Of a stretch of 64,000 nt of DNA, positions 1-10,154 are shown piece after piece. Origin of the DNA: Acanthamoeba sp. SK_2022b (taxonomy: Eukaryota > Discosea > Longamoebia > Acanthamoebidae); assembly GCA_027943245.1 (NCBI GenBank), contig JANDJZ010000052.1, positions 1 through 64,000 of the forward strand. Reading direction: 5' to 3'. The first letter of the stretch is position 1. Every line of letters begins with the position of its first letter. The position numbers were made by a program, and so were the translations under genes. The notes below the pieces were generated by a model. The model saw nothing but the letters and a program-made list of their open reading frames with translations. It did no database searches and had not been told where the DNA came from.

Positions 1-1164
1 CAGCCCACACTACGCCATTTTATTATTAGCATTATTTGCTGTTTGTTGTCTTCTCATGAATGAGAGGGAGGGAGCTACCTTGATACTGACGTAGAACGTT
101 TCGTAGACTCCGGCCGTGGTCGCGCTGGCCACGAGTCGCGCCGACTTCTGCGCATGGAGAAAGAACGAACGAAAGAGAGATAAGACCACAAAAAGACGAC
201 AAAAAACGAACGAAATGAAGGGAGGCGAGGGACCTTGTTCTTCTTCTTGGGATTGAGGCCCACGTAGGTCTGCAGACAGCTGCGGAAGGCGATGCCGCTG
301 CCGCCGTTGAGCAGCTCCACCGCGAACAGCTCCGTCTCGCGCGGCGTGGCCGTTTTCCTGTGAGACGTGAGTCGCGTGCGCGCGTTGGGAGTGAGTTGTG
401 GACACGACTGGGCGCCTCGCCCCGCAGGACCGCAAAGAGGGTGTCGTACGCAAGCGTGAGGCTGCCGTTCTTCTTCTCCACGCTCCAGTAGGCACCACCA
501 GCGGTCTTGAGCGCCAACAAACGTGTGTCATCCGGGCCCGCGAACCACTCTGGCTTGAACAACTGGGCAACCCATACACAGTTAATTATTTAATTATTAT
601 TTTGTAGTTTATTTTGTATTAGTGATTCGAATGATTTGTAAAATTAATAAATAATATTGGAGGGCCTTATATTACCTCTTGGCCGGCCTTGTGATCGTTG
701 ACGAGATCGGCGTGGGTGCAGGTGGCCTTGACGCGGCTGCCCACCAGGCCTCCCTTGACGAAGACGAATTTTCGCGATGCCGCCTTCAGCACGATGCGCG
801 GGAAGGCGTGCAGGAAGGCGAGGATAGACGACGACGCTTCATCGATCTCATCCCCCTCTTTGACCAGCTTCACACCGCAATCTCCTCGCCCGCTGTCCGG
901 CTCTTCCTCGCTGCCAGCGTCCGCGTCCAACTTGCCCTTGCCTTTCGCGTCCTGGATGGCGATGGGCGCTACTCTATTCGAGGCGGCGTCTTGGGAGGGG
1001 GGCGCAGGGGCGGCAGAGTCGATGGGAGTCTGCTCCTTGGCGCCATTTGCATAAATGACATCTTCAAACGATGACGTGCGCTCCTGCGAGGAAGACGACG
1101 AAGAGATCGAAGACGAGGAATCGGAGAGCGAAGGCACCGAGTCCCTCGAACCTGACACTTCCAT
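1..1164 (-). CDS. Fascin-like beta-trefoil protein, 3' end missing
   Basis: The gene runs leftward off the window. The first coding exon (676-1164) encodes a Ser/Asp/Glu-rich, probably disordered N-terminus of about 115 residues. It then reads FLHAFPRIVLKAASRKFVFV, which begins a repeated beta-strand pattern. Later exons (to 562, about 234-357, about 79-160) continue with segments such as ALKTAGGAYWSVEKKNGSL, FRSCLQTYVGLNPKKKN and KSARLVASATTAGVYETFYV. The recurring pattern (hydrophobic strand, aromatic-V, N-G-x-L, TYVG) resembles fascin/actin-crosslinking beta-trefoil domains, so an actin-bundling or ligand-binding role is inferred. The ATG at 1164 is the first in frame. A likely 5'UTR intron (gtaatt...ttctcag, about 1213-1250) lies upstream. 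The junction after the exon ending near 410 did not resolve cleanly in frame. FRG1-like or other trefoil proteins are alternatives. Confidence 0.55.
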
Positions 1165-1373
1165 TACTCTGTGTCTCCCTTTCTGTTCCAAATTGTCCTC
1201 CCCGATCTCGCGCTGAGAACGAAAGCCACTTAGTGGCTTCACAATTACCCTCTCCAACAACGGTCGGTGGACTGGAACGTGAAACAGCGATCCCTTTAAG
1301 CCATCGTGAATATTTTGAATAATATTGTATATGACACAAAAAAAAAAGAAAACCTGGGAGCGTCAGGGGACCC

Positions 1374-4300
1374 TCAGCCTGTGGACTCAGCTCGCTCCTT
1401 GGTGCTCGAGCTGCGATCCTTCTTTCGCTCTTCCCAGCCGGCGGGCGACGAAGAGTTGGCACCGAGTCCGCTGATGAAGTTTTCCTTGGACGGCTTGCCC
1501 TCCTTTTCCTTTTCCTTCTCCCTGTCCCTGTCTCTGTCCCTCTCCTTGTCCTTGTCGGCCCTGTCCCGATGGTGGGCGCGGTCCCTGTGCTTGTCCCTGT
1601 CCTGGCTCCTCCCCTTGTCCTTCTTCTCGGTCTCCCTCTCCTTCTCCTTCTCCTTCTCCTTTTCTCTCTCCTTCTCCCTGTCCGAGCTCTTCTTGGCGTC
1701 GCCGTCGTGGTGGCCGCCGCCGTTCTCTCGCCGCTCCTCTTTGTCCTTGCTGCCGCTGCCATTGGAGCTCCGGTCCTTGTCCTTGTCCTTCTCCCTCACA
1801 ATGCTGTTCTTCCTCTCGCTCTCCCTCGCGCCACCGCTGCCGCTCGTCCGGTCCTTGTGCCCTCTCTCCCTGTCCCTGTCCCTGTCCCTCTCCTTGTCCC
1901 GTTCCTCTCCTCGCGTTCGCTCTTTCTCTTTGTCCTTGTCCTTGTCCTTCTCGCGCTCCCTATCACGCTTGGTGTCCCAGGTGCCCGCCGACAACGCCGG
2001 GCGTCGACCCTTGGCCGCCGCCTCCGCGGCCTTGGTGGTGACGTCCTTGGCCACCTCCTTGGTCGCCCGCGCCGCCACCTTGTCGCCGTGCTTGCCTCCG
2101 CCGTTCTCGCCGATATTGATGATGTCCGACAGTCGCATGCCGGACATGTCCATGCTGACCGGCCGCACTCGCCGGCCCGGTGCCGCTCGGCTGCTCGACG
2201 CCGCTCCCCTGGTCTTGCCTCCGCTGCCCTCCTTCTCCTTGTCCTTCTCTCTTTCTTTCTCCTTTTCCTTTTCCTTTTCTTTCTCTTTCTCTTTCTCCCT
2301 TTCTCGTCGGGCGACCATTCTCTCCTCGGTGGCGGAGCGCGTGACGCCGGACGAAGAGGGCGGGTTCGATGACGTGTGGGCTCGCACCCGAGTGCGGGTC
2401 GGCGAGCCGCTGACGGCCGACATCTCCTCACTTTGGTGCTTCTTTCTGTCGCCCACCGTGGGCGACATGAGCCCGACCGCGTCGCCCTTGCCGAACGACG
2501 AGCTGTCGCTGCCGCTCGACCGCCTCTGCTCCGACTGGTGGTGGCGCTCCTTGCCGCCACCAGCTACGCTATTGTTGTCGACCCGACCGTCTTCGCGGCT
2601 GCTGGTCCTGCTGCCGGTCCTGGGCCGCGCGGGCTTCGAGCCGTCGTCGGCGGCGCTGCTAGTGGCGCTCACACCCAGCTTGCGCTGCCGGAGCCGCTTG
2701 AGGTCGGCGATGCGCCGGTCGATCTCGTCGACGGTGAGCGCCTCCTCTTCGTCGGCTGACATCCACGTCGTGGAGACGGCGGGCTGCTGCTCTGGCGTCG
2801 CATCAGGAGTCGATGGGGGCGCGTTGTTGTTGCCCAGGGCCGACCGGCTGCGCTCGCGCTTCTCTCGATCGGGTATCGACTCGACGCGCGACGTCTTCGG
2901 CCGCACGCGCAGGTGAACGGCGTTGCTCGATTTGGACGCTTTGGCGCCCATGGCATCCGCCTCGGCGTCGTTGTCGATAGCATCGGCGCCGTCGTCGTCG
3001 CTGTCCTCGAGCAGGTCGCTCGCCATACGGAACAGCGAGTCCAGTCGCCGGCGCGAGAAGTCCATGGACTTGGGCCGCAGCTTGCGCTCGGCCTTGCGCT
3101 GCTTCTTCTCGTCCTTGAGCTCCTTCTCCTTCTCCTTCTTCTCCTGCTTGGCGCTCTTCTTGAGCTCCTTCTTCATCTGACTCTTGGCGGCCTTGAGCAG
3201 CTTCTCGCGCTCGCGGTCTTCCTTCTTCCACTCCTCGATCAGCTGCTTCTTTCGCCGCTCCCACTCCTCGTCGAGGTCGCCATTCGGGTCCGTCGCTCGA
3301 ATCGCGTCGGGCTTCTTGTTCGTCAGGTCCATGCTCAACGGTCGCATTCTGCGAATTGCGCGCAAGTGAGCGGTGAGCAGCGAGCGGTCAGGGGCAAGGC
3401 AGGAAAGAGCGAGGGCGCGTGCGTACTTGCGAGCCGAGTCCTGCTTCGCGGGCTTTGCTATGGCGTCAAGCTCTGTCGATTGGGAGGCGAGGAGCCCGCC
3501 TGAGGGCGGCGAGACAACGATATGGGACATGGGCGAGGCGACGAGCGACTCGCTCGACTCAGTCATATCGAGCGACGGCGGCGCCGGCGCAGCGCTGGGC
3601 ACGCCGTGTGCGGCGTTGTTGGCGTGGTAGGCGGCTGCCGCGGCGGCGGCGAACGTCGGGATGAGGTGAATGCCGCGGATGGGATTGATGTTGACCACCT
3701 CCTTTTCCTTTCGCTTCTCCTTGTCCCGTTCGCTTTCCTTCTCCTTCGTCTTGTCCTTCTCCTTCTCCCTCTCCTTGTCGTCGCTTCGGTTCTTCTTGAG
3801 GTAGGCGAACGGGTTCTTGGTGCGGCTCAGCAACGGCGACGAGGAGCCGGCCGGCGACGACGAGGAGGAGGAGGAGATGGAGGAGCCGGACGACGGAGGC
3901 GGGGGAGGGGGCGCGTCTGGGAGCTCGGCCTCCTTGCGCAGCATCTCCTCCATCTTCGAGTTCTCGTAGGCCGCGCTGCGAATGCGTCGACCGCTGCTGC
4001 CGATGGCTTCGTGTTCGGCGCTCAGTTTGCTCTGCTGCTGCTGTTGTTGCTGCTGCTGCGGTTGCTGCTGCGACTGGAGGAGCTGCTGCTGCAGGAGAAG
4101 CTGCTGTTGCTTCTGCTCCTGCTGCTCTTGGAGCATCATCTTCTCGAGCGACGTGGCTACGACCGAGGCATCGTTGTTCGCGGCGCCCCACGACCGCTGG
4201 AGTCTGCTTATCTGGGCCACGTCGACCACGGAGAAGGTCTTGCGGTACTTGCGCTTCTCCTTGCGCGTGAGCTTGGGCGGCGCCAGCGGCTCCTCGTCGG

Positions 4301-7130
4301 CCGACAGGGGCGACTTGACTGACACCTCGCCTTCGCAGCTGCTGGTCATCACCAGCTCCTCCTCCTTGCTGCTGCTGCTGTCCTCGTCCGACTTCTTACG
4401 CTCCCAGCTGGGCGATCGCCGCTTGGTGACGGCCACGACGCCGCTGAAGCTGGTGCCCGACAAGGTGTTCCGCCGACCCCCGCTTCCCTCGCGCCTCTTG
4501 GCCTCGTCCCGCTTGCGCAAGAGCGTGCTGAAGAGCCCACCGGACCTGCGCGGTGACGGCGGCGATTCGGACGCGGGGCTGCCGTTGCTATGACTGCTGG
4601 AGATGGTCAACAGGCTGGTGAGGTCGGCCGAGGCCCGCTTGTCGCGCCACGCCTTTCGGCGGCTGCCGGCGGCGAGCTCGGGCGTCGGAGGAAGACTCTT
4701 CCATCCGTCGTCCGCCTCCTCTTTGCTGCCGCCCTGCGACAGCGACGAGTCCTCAGAGTCCTCCCCCTGCAGCGAGCGCAGCCGCTCCTGGTGGGCCTTG
4801 AGACGAGACTCCCATCTCGACTGGTGCCCCTGAGGTTTGGCGCCGGACTCCTCCATCCTTTCCTCCTTCCGGTTCAGGTGCTCCTTCTCCCAGCGATTGG
4901 GTGCTCTGCGCGCGGTTCACGTCCATCCACAGGAGTCAGGGCCGCTGTGTTTGGTCGACGTAAATTTGAGGGGGCCGGCGACGTACCGCGGGGATACGCC
5001 CTTTAGGAGCGCGGCCGGTTTGAGCTCGTCCTTGGTCGTGCTGCTCTCGGCGCCAGTGCTGCCAAGGCCATCGGTGCTGCTGGGGGCGGGTCCCTTCGCG
5101 GGCGGGTCGTCGGTCTTTCTGTAGCGCTCGCTGAAGGCGAGCTTGGCCTTGAGAGCCCTCTTCTTGGCCCGCTCCAGCACAAGATCTGAGAGGAATGACG
5201 TCACTGGCTGGCCGCGATGAAGCAATGTGGGTTGACACGAAATCGTTACCGTTGTGGTGCTCGCGCTTGGCGTTGATGTCCTGTCGCAGGGAGTTTAGCT
5301 CGTTGATCCACTCGTCCCGTTCTTGCGTCGACGCGGCGTAGAAGCGAACCACGTCAACCGTATCGCCGTCAGCTCGCAGCGCAAAGCCGAACCGGTGATC
5401 TGCCCGTGCATGACGTCATGAGCAAAACGCCTCAGTGCAGGCGTGCAAGCCAAAGCTGAGGCGGCCACTATCAAAAATGCGCATACCCTTCAAGTCATCG
5501 GGTAGTATGACCGGTAGAAGCTGGACCAGATGATAGGAGTTTTTAAATTTAAACACCTCGACTCCGCTCTTCTTCACCGGCTTCGTGTGCACAAGAAGAT
5601 CGTTGAAAAGGAACACCATGCGCTCGCGCTTGACCTTGTTGTCCTGTATCGAGTGCTTTGGTGAGACCTGAAAGACAGTCACTTCGGCGAACTATGTTGG
5701 CACTTACCTTGGCAAACGCAACGGCCAGCCGGCCCTCGCGCACATACTTACGACTGGGAGCCGCGAGTGACTGGAACAGAAGAGCGAAGAGCACACGTCA
5801 GCATCGGCCAATTGCAGAGATGGCGCTGGTATTTATAATGACATAAAAAAATATTAATAATAAAGGTGAAAAACGTACGGTGACGTTGCCCAGAAGCCGC
5901 GACTGCACGTCAAGCAGCTTGCCGATGCGCTCAGCCTCGGTGGCCTTCTCTTCGATGAACTCTGCCACGTCGCTCACCTGCTTGTAGGCCGACGACAGTG
6001 CCTGGAAGTCGTTGTGATCCTCTTCAGTGTGTTTGAGGAGGTCTTTGAGCAGCAATCGGTAGCGCGGGATGCGCTGGATGGGCCGGATGAGGAAGGAGTT
6101 GATTTCCTGATTGCCCACCTCCACCGCGATTTTCTGCGTTGTGGTGGTGGTGTGTTATACTTGTTAGGTTAATCGTTGTCATCTAGTCTTGGTGAGTCAT
6201 GTCGTCTTCTTTACCGTGAGCATTTCCAGCACGCGAGGGTCGCTCTTTTTGTAGGTAGTCAATTCGAGCATAGCCTTGTTGTATCGGCTCACGTACTGTG
6301 TGTACACCTTCAAGAAGGCGCTCTGTAAAACATGTGTTTGTGTTTGTGTTTGTGTTTGTGTTTGTGTTTGTGTTTGTGTTTGTGTTTGTGTTTGTGTTTG
6401 TGTTTGTGTTGGCGTGAGCGATGTGGACGGCTTCGTGAATGAACTGTCGACAAGGAGAACACACCATCTGTACAAATATGTCGCCAATCCCCTGGTGCGC
6501 GTTCCACTTCTTCATCCGTGGCCGCAGGTCATTCAGAAGGTTGCTGGTTTGATCAACCACGCACATAACGATGGAGGAATGTGTGAGAAATGCACAGGTT
6601 CAAGCCACGTATCACGACGCCACTGCGGAGTCGAGCGCGGTGAGAAGCCACTTTGTACCCGTTGTAGTTACGGATGACTTGAATGTCCGAGAAGAGGGAG
6701 TTGAAGTGAACCATCGTGGCTGCGTCCTCGTTCTCGTCCTCCATGCGCTGCTTCAGGGGTTTGAGGAAGCGCTAGTAGTGGTAGACAATGATGGAAGTGA
6801 GCAGCATAGCCCCCATTACTTGCAAGTGTGCGTGAGGAGAACACAAGCGCACCTCTATCACAACGTTGAGGTTCTTTACATAGTCCTCTTCCGTTTTTTC
6901 GATCTCACGAGCGACGTTGGCTCGGTAGATGGCGTTCTCCTCTGCACGGGCAAGAGGAGAAGATTAAATGTCCGTGGTGATGTTGCTGATTCAAGGTGAG
7001 GGCAGCAAGTACTTCGCTTGACGAACTGGCGCCTCGCTCTCCTCCCTCGGAAGAGAGATTGAACGATGATGACCTTCCTCAGGTCTCCTGAACTTGGAGC
7101 GGTAGTCCATTTGGATCGTGTGGTGGACAT
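1374..7130 (-). CDS. IQ motif - RhoGEF (DH) - PH protein with very long charged tail
   Basis: Predicted guanine-nucleotide exchange factor for Rho-family GTPases, about 1,700 residues over many exons. The ATG at 7130 opens an exon holding an IQ motif (VQSLFRGRRARRQF), a calmodulin-type light-chain site. The DH domain follows: CR1 (AREIEKTEEDYVKNLNVVIE, about 6.9 kb), a middle exon with SAFLKVYTQYVSRYNKAM, and CR3 with the hallmark LIRPIQRIPRYRLLLKDLL (about 6.1-5.9 kb). The PH domain spans about 5.68-5.25 kb, with RERMVFLFNDLLVHTK at its start and the C-terminal helix STQERDEWINELNSLR. A single exon (1374-4856) then encodes about 1,160 low-complexity residues: poly-Q (about 4.1 kb), Ser runs and long Lys/Glu/Arg/Asp repeats. 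This tail carries three copies of an R-P-x-S-M-D motif. One intron (about 6334-6410) is a hexanucleotide repeat. DH-PH identity is firm; the tail's role is unknown. Confidence 0.88.
6334..6410. repeat. (GTGTTT)n hexanucleotide microsatellite
   Basis: About 13 near-perfect copies of GTGTTT lie inside an intron of the IQ-RhoGEF gene, between the exon ending in GIGDIFVQM and the exon starting SAFLKVY. Translation of this stretch gives artefactual Thr-Asn or Thr-Gln repeats. The flanking exons are in different frames, so the repeat is intronic. Confidence 0.9.
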
Positions 7131-7658
7131 CTCCGTCGGTCGCCTGGTTGCAATTCGAATTGTTTCAATTTTACAGATTCGAATTGTTTCAATTTTACAG
7201 ATAAGATCGTTATTATATACAAGGCCTTGCCCTATCCTGCAGTCCTTCTTCCCTCCCGCTCCAGTTCTTGCGCAAGGAGCGTCGTTGTGGTATGCTGTAC
7301 GAGCGGGTGGGTGCGAACGAAGAGTTCAAACACAGTCCTCCTTGGCGACAGTAACTGAACTCTTGCGAGCTCTTTTACCGTTCTTTTCTGCCCGACCACG
7401 CAGGCGGTCGCCACCTGCGATAAGGATATTTTCAGCCTTGGAGTGCCCAATCGTCACCCGACCGGTTCGAGAGTCGCGGTTTGGGGGGGGGGGATGTGGC
7501 TCGCAGGAGGGGAGAAGATGTCTTGGATGAAATTAATCACACCAGAGCACGAATTTGACGTCGTTCCCGAGGCATCAGGAACAAAGAGATAGAATGAAAG
7601 TAGATTACGCCAGCTGTCTACGAAGAGGCTTTTATGAGTTTTTGACGCGAGAAGGCAT
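7131..7658. other. Intergenic: RhoGEF 5' region and eL36 3' flank
   Basis: No convincing coding exon was found. The stretch must hold the promoter and 5'UTR of the minus-strand RhoGEF gene and the 3' flank of eL36. It contains a 24-bp tandem duplication and a run of about ten G near 7484. A 72-codon open frame on the minus strand (7232-7450) has no recognisable domain and was not accepted, although it could be part of a 5' leader. Confidence 0.6.
7153..7200. repeat. 24-bp perfect tandem duplication
   Basis: Two identical 24-base units (7153-7176 and 7177-7200), each beginning attcgaattg and ending caattttacag, sit 23 bp upstream of the RhoGEF start codon. They probably fall in its promoter or 5'UTR. 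Confidence 0.95.
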
Positions 7659-8331
7659 TTAATGCTTCTCCTCGGCATCCTCCTTGGCCCTGGAGGCGGC
7701 AAGACGCTGGGCAGAGACGACGTTACCCATCTCCTCCCTCTTCTTGAGAGCACGACGGTGGGTGCCGATCTGAAAGGACGGAGAGGAGTCAAAAACATGC
7801 AAGATTGTCAATCGTTCGCGAAGGAGGCGATCTCTATACCTTCCTCTTGGCGAGCTTGAGGGCACGCTTGTCAAGACCGACCCTCATCAACTCAATGATG
7901 CGCCTCTCATAGGGGGCATAGCCGGAAACCTCACGGATGACCTCGCGGACGAACTTGGTGCGCTTACCAATCCTCTGCATGGGCCGCACAACATTAAATC
8001 GGTGAGATGAACACTTCCGGAGTACCGTAGGTAAACAAATTGGGAGGAATGCATATCCGCGAGCGAGAAAGAATGGAAGGCGCTCGAAAATTGCAGCCAG
8101 AAGTCTGGGAGATCATACCCTGACGTCGGCCGTGCGGACCTTCCTGGTCCTCTTGGTGACGGGGAAACCCTTCTTGAGACCACGGGCAATACCGAGGGGA
8201 GTCTTGATGGTGAGATCCTGAGTGTCAGCGCTCCTCACCTTCTTGGCCTTGGCGGGGGCCTTGGCGGGAGCGGCCTTGGCGGGGGCCTTAGCGGGAGCCT
8301 TGGCGGGGGCAGCCTTCTTCGTCGACGACAT
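7659..8331 (-). CDS. RPL36: 60S ribosomal protein eL36 with basic N-terminal extension
   Basis: Cytosolic large-subunit ribosomal protein eL36. Three exons splice cleanly in phase 0: 8119-8331 (71 codons), 7840-7974 (45 codons) and 7659-7769 (36 codons plus stop), giving 152 residues. The core matches eL36: [18 protein letters not shown], then [39 protein letters not shown] and [19 protein letters not shown]. Typical eukaryotic eL36 is about 100-105 residues. The extra length is mostly an N-terminal Ala/Lys/Pro tract of repeated PAKA units (residues about 5-33), of the kind seen in other basic ribosomal-protein or histone-H1-like tails. The gene is divergent from the AlkB gene, with 173 bp between start codons. 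Confidence 0.96.
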
Positions 8332-8504
8332 GGTGCAGATGGGGGAAAGGAAAGAGACCGAAGAAAAGGACTGCGGCCGTGTGAAGTGGGAGAGTAAAAA
8401 AGAAGGAAAGGAGACAGAAGGCCCGCTGCGCCAGCCATAACCCTCCGCTCTAAATTGTCGACACTATCTCGCCTCCTTAAGTTATACTGCTGCTCGGAAA
8501 ATGA
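8332..8504. promoter_or_regulatory. Bidirectional promoter region, eL36 / AlkB
   Basis: The 173 bp separating two divergent ATGs must hold both promoters and 5'UTRs. It includes a pyrimidine-rich segment on the eL36 strand near its ATG and an AT-rich patch (ttaagttatac, about 8477-8487). No precise start site can be set. Confidence 0.6.
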
Positions 8505-10062
8505 ATGGAAAACAGGTTACGTCAGCACAAGGAAAAGCAGTTGGACGCAAAAGGCGCCAAGCCACAACGCGTTCCACATTGCGAGCACGCAGCTTCCTCA
8601 TCGAATAGAGACATGGCAACTCGAGGAGGGCAACGCAATTCGCGAATCACTTCACGCATGCAGGGAGGAGGGTGGGGCGGAGGCGGCCCCACCGTACGGC
8701 CCTCGCGCAAGCCTGCCCAAGAGAGCAAGCCAGCCACTTCCTCAATGCCTGCAGCTGTTGCCAAGGAAAATCACCCACCCATCCAGCTGCGCAATTCTTC
8801 AGGCTCAAATCTGCAGTATGTGAGCGCACCAAAGGAAGCCACCGACAAGCCTACACTCACATCCGGTAGCGGCAAGATCAAGGTGCGGGACGGCCTAGTG
8901 GTGCTGCGGAACTTCCTCGATGTTGAAACGCAACGATGGCTGGCCGAGATTTGCTTCTCAATGGGAGACCAAGCCAGCGGTACCCAGACAGGCAGCACTG
9001 GCTTCTACCAGCTCCAGAAGTCCGACAAAGGTGCGCTACGTGCCGCCCAGAAGAAGGTTGCGCTCGTTTAACCTCACAGAACCCGCTACGCAGGAAACGG
9101 GATGTTCAAGCTCAACATGGGCACGCGAGGGCGTATGATCGATTCTACTTCTTCCTTCCCTCCGCGGTACTTGGCCCCTCTCGCATTTCATGTGCCAGTC
9201 GCCACCCACTCACACTCTCTTTGTTCAAAGGTTTGCCGAGCTCTGCGTGCAGTGTCTGCGAGCAGCGCAGGAAGTCGATGACACCATGCCCGACATGGAG
9301 CCAAACACGCTACTCATCAATTTCTACAAGCCCAACGCCAACTTCAAGTGGTAACGAAGCGCAGCCCCCTGGCCCGCTGCCCCAGTCGCGGCAAACTCTG
9401 CGCTCATGCTCATTGACCGCATCGCGCTCGCCCACAATCGCTCAAGGCACAAGGACAGCGAGAATCCGCAGCTCGTGAGGGTAGGCAAAGGCAAGCCCGT
9501 GATCTCCTTCTCCATAGGACTCTCCTGCGACTTTGGCTACAAGGGTAAGCGCGTCGATGTTCAGAGAACGGGAGGGATGAATACGTGGAAGGTCGACCTC
9601 ATCCGGTCATTTGGCTCGTCTCGCGTTCACAGATCAATACGAGAGCGATGAGCACGAGACCGTGAGATTGGATTCGGGTGACGTGTTCATCTTTGGAGGG
9701 CGTTCGAGGTACCTACCCCCCCCAATAAATCGCACTCTCGCTTGCCGTCGGTCTCCACTAACGTTTCGGCCTTTGTTGTTGCAATCGTCCAGGATGATAG
9801 TGCATTCGGTGCTGCGGGTAATCCCGCACACCATGCCCGGGTACATGCGAAAGCACATGCGCGAGGGAAGACTCAACATCACTTTCAGGTACGCACAGCC
9901 CCCTGACGGTGCAAAAGTCCAGTGGTGATCGATGAGGCCGAGCCGTTCTCACACGCTCGCGTGTGTAACAGGGAGGTAGACGGCTACCTGGACCCCACGC
10001 AGTTCCCACGCTATCGTGTAACTTACGATATCGAAGACACAGGCAAGAGCGAACGAGCGTAG
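8505..10062 (+). CDS. AlkB-family 2-oxoglutarate/Fe(II) dioxygenase
   Basis: Predicted Fe(II)/2OG-dependent demethylase acting on alkylated nucleic acid, substrate unknown. A Gly/Ser/Pro-rich N-terminus of about 100 residues precedes the domain. The HxD iron site is created exactly at a splice junction: NFKW ends on TG|G (donor near 9352, acceptor near 9447) and continues HKDSENPQLVRVGKGKPVIS. FSIGLSCDFGYK follows, then LDSGDVFIFGGRSRMIVHSV with the second metal His, and finally GRLNITFR, matching the AlkB Arg-x5-Arg 2OG-binding end. Later introns (9545-9632, 9709-9792, 9889-9971) join in frame, and the stop is at 10060-10062. The junction between exon 1 (ending near 9020-9031) and the exon with GMFKLNMGTRGRMIDS does not join in frame with the best donor. 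ATG 8505 was chosen; one at 8613 is also possible. Orthology to a specific ALKBH is not claimed. Confidence 0.85.
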
Positions 10063-10154
10063 CTCTTATCGCGTTCTTTGTATTCTAACATTGTGGCGCT
10101 GCCGCACAACTTCTGTTTCTCCTTAGTCAGCACTCCCGCCTTGTCGCTTCAACC

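Noticed and set aside
1306..2916. 536-codon open frame on the plus strand, very rich in Ser and Leu
   Set aside because: It is the antisense shadow of the Lys/Glu/Arg/Asp repeats in the RhoGEF tail; GC-rich purine repeats keep the opposite strand open.
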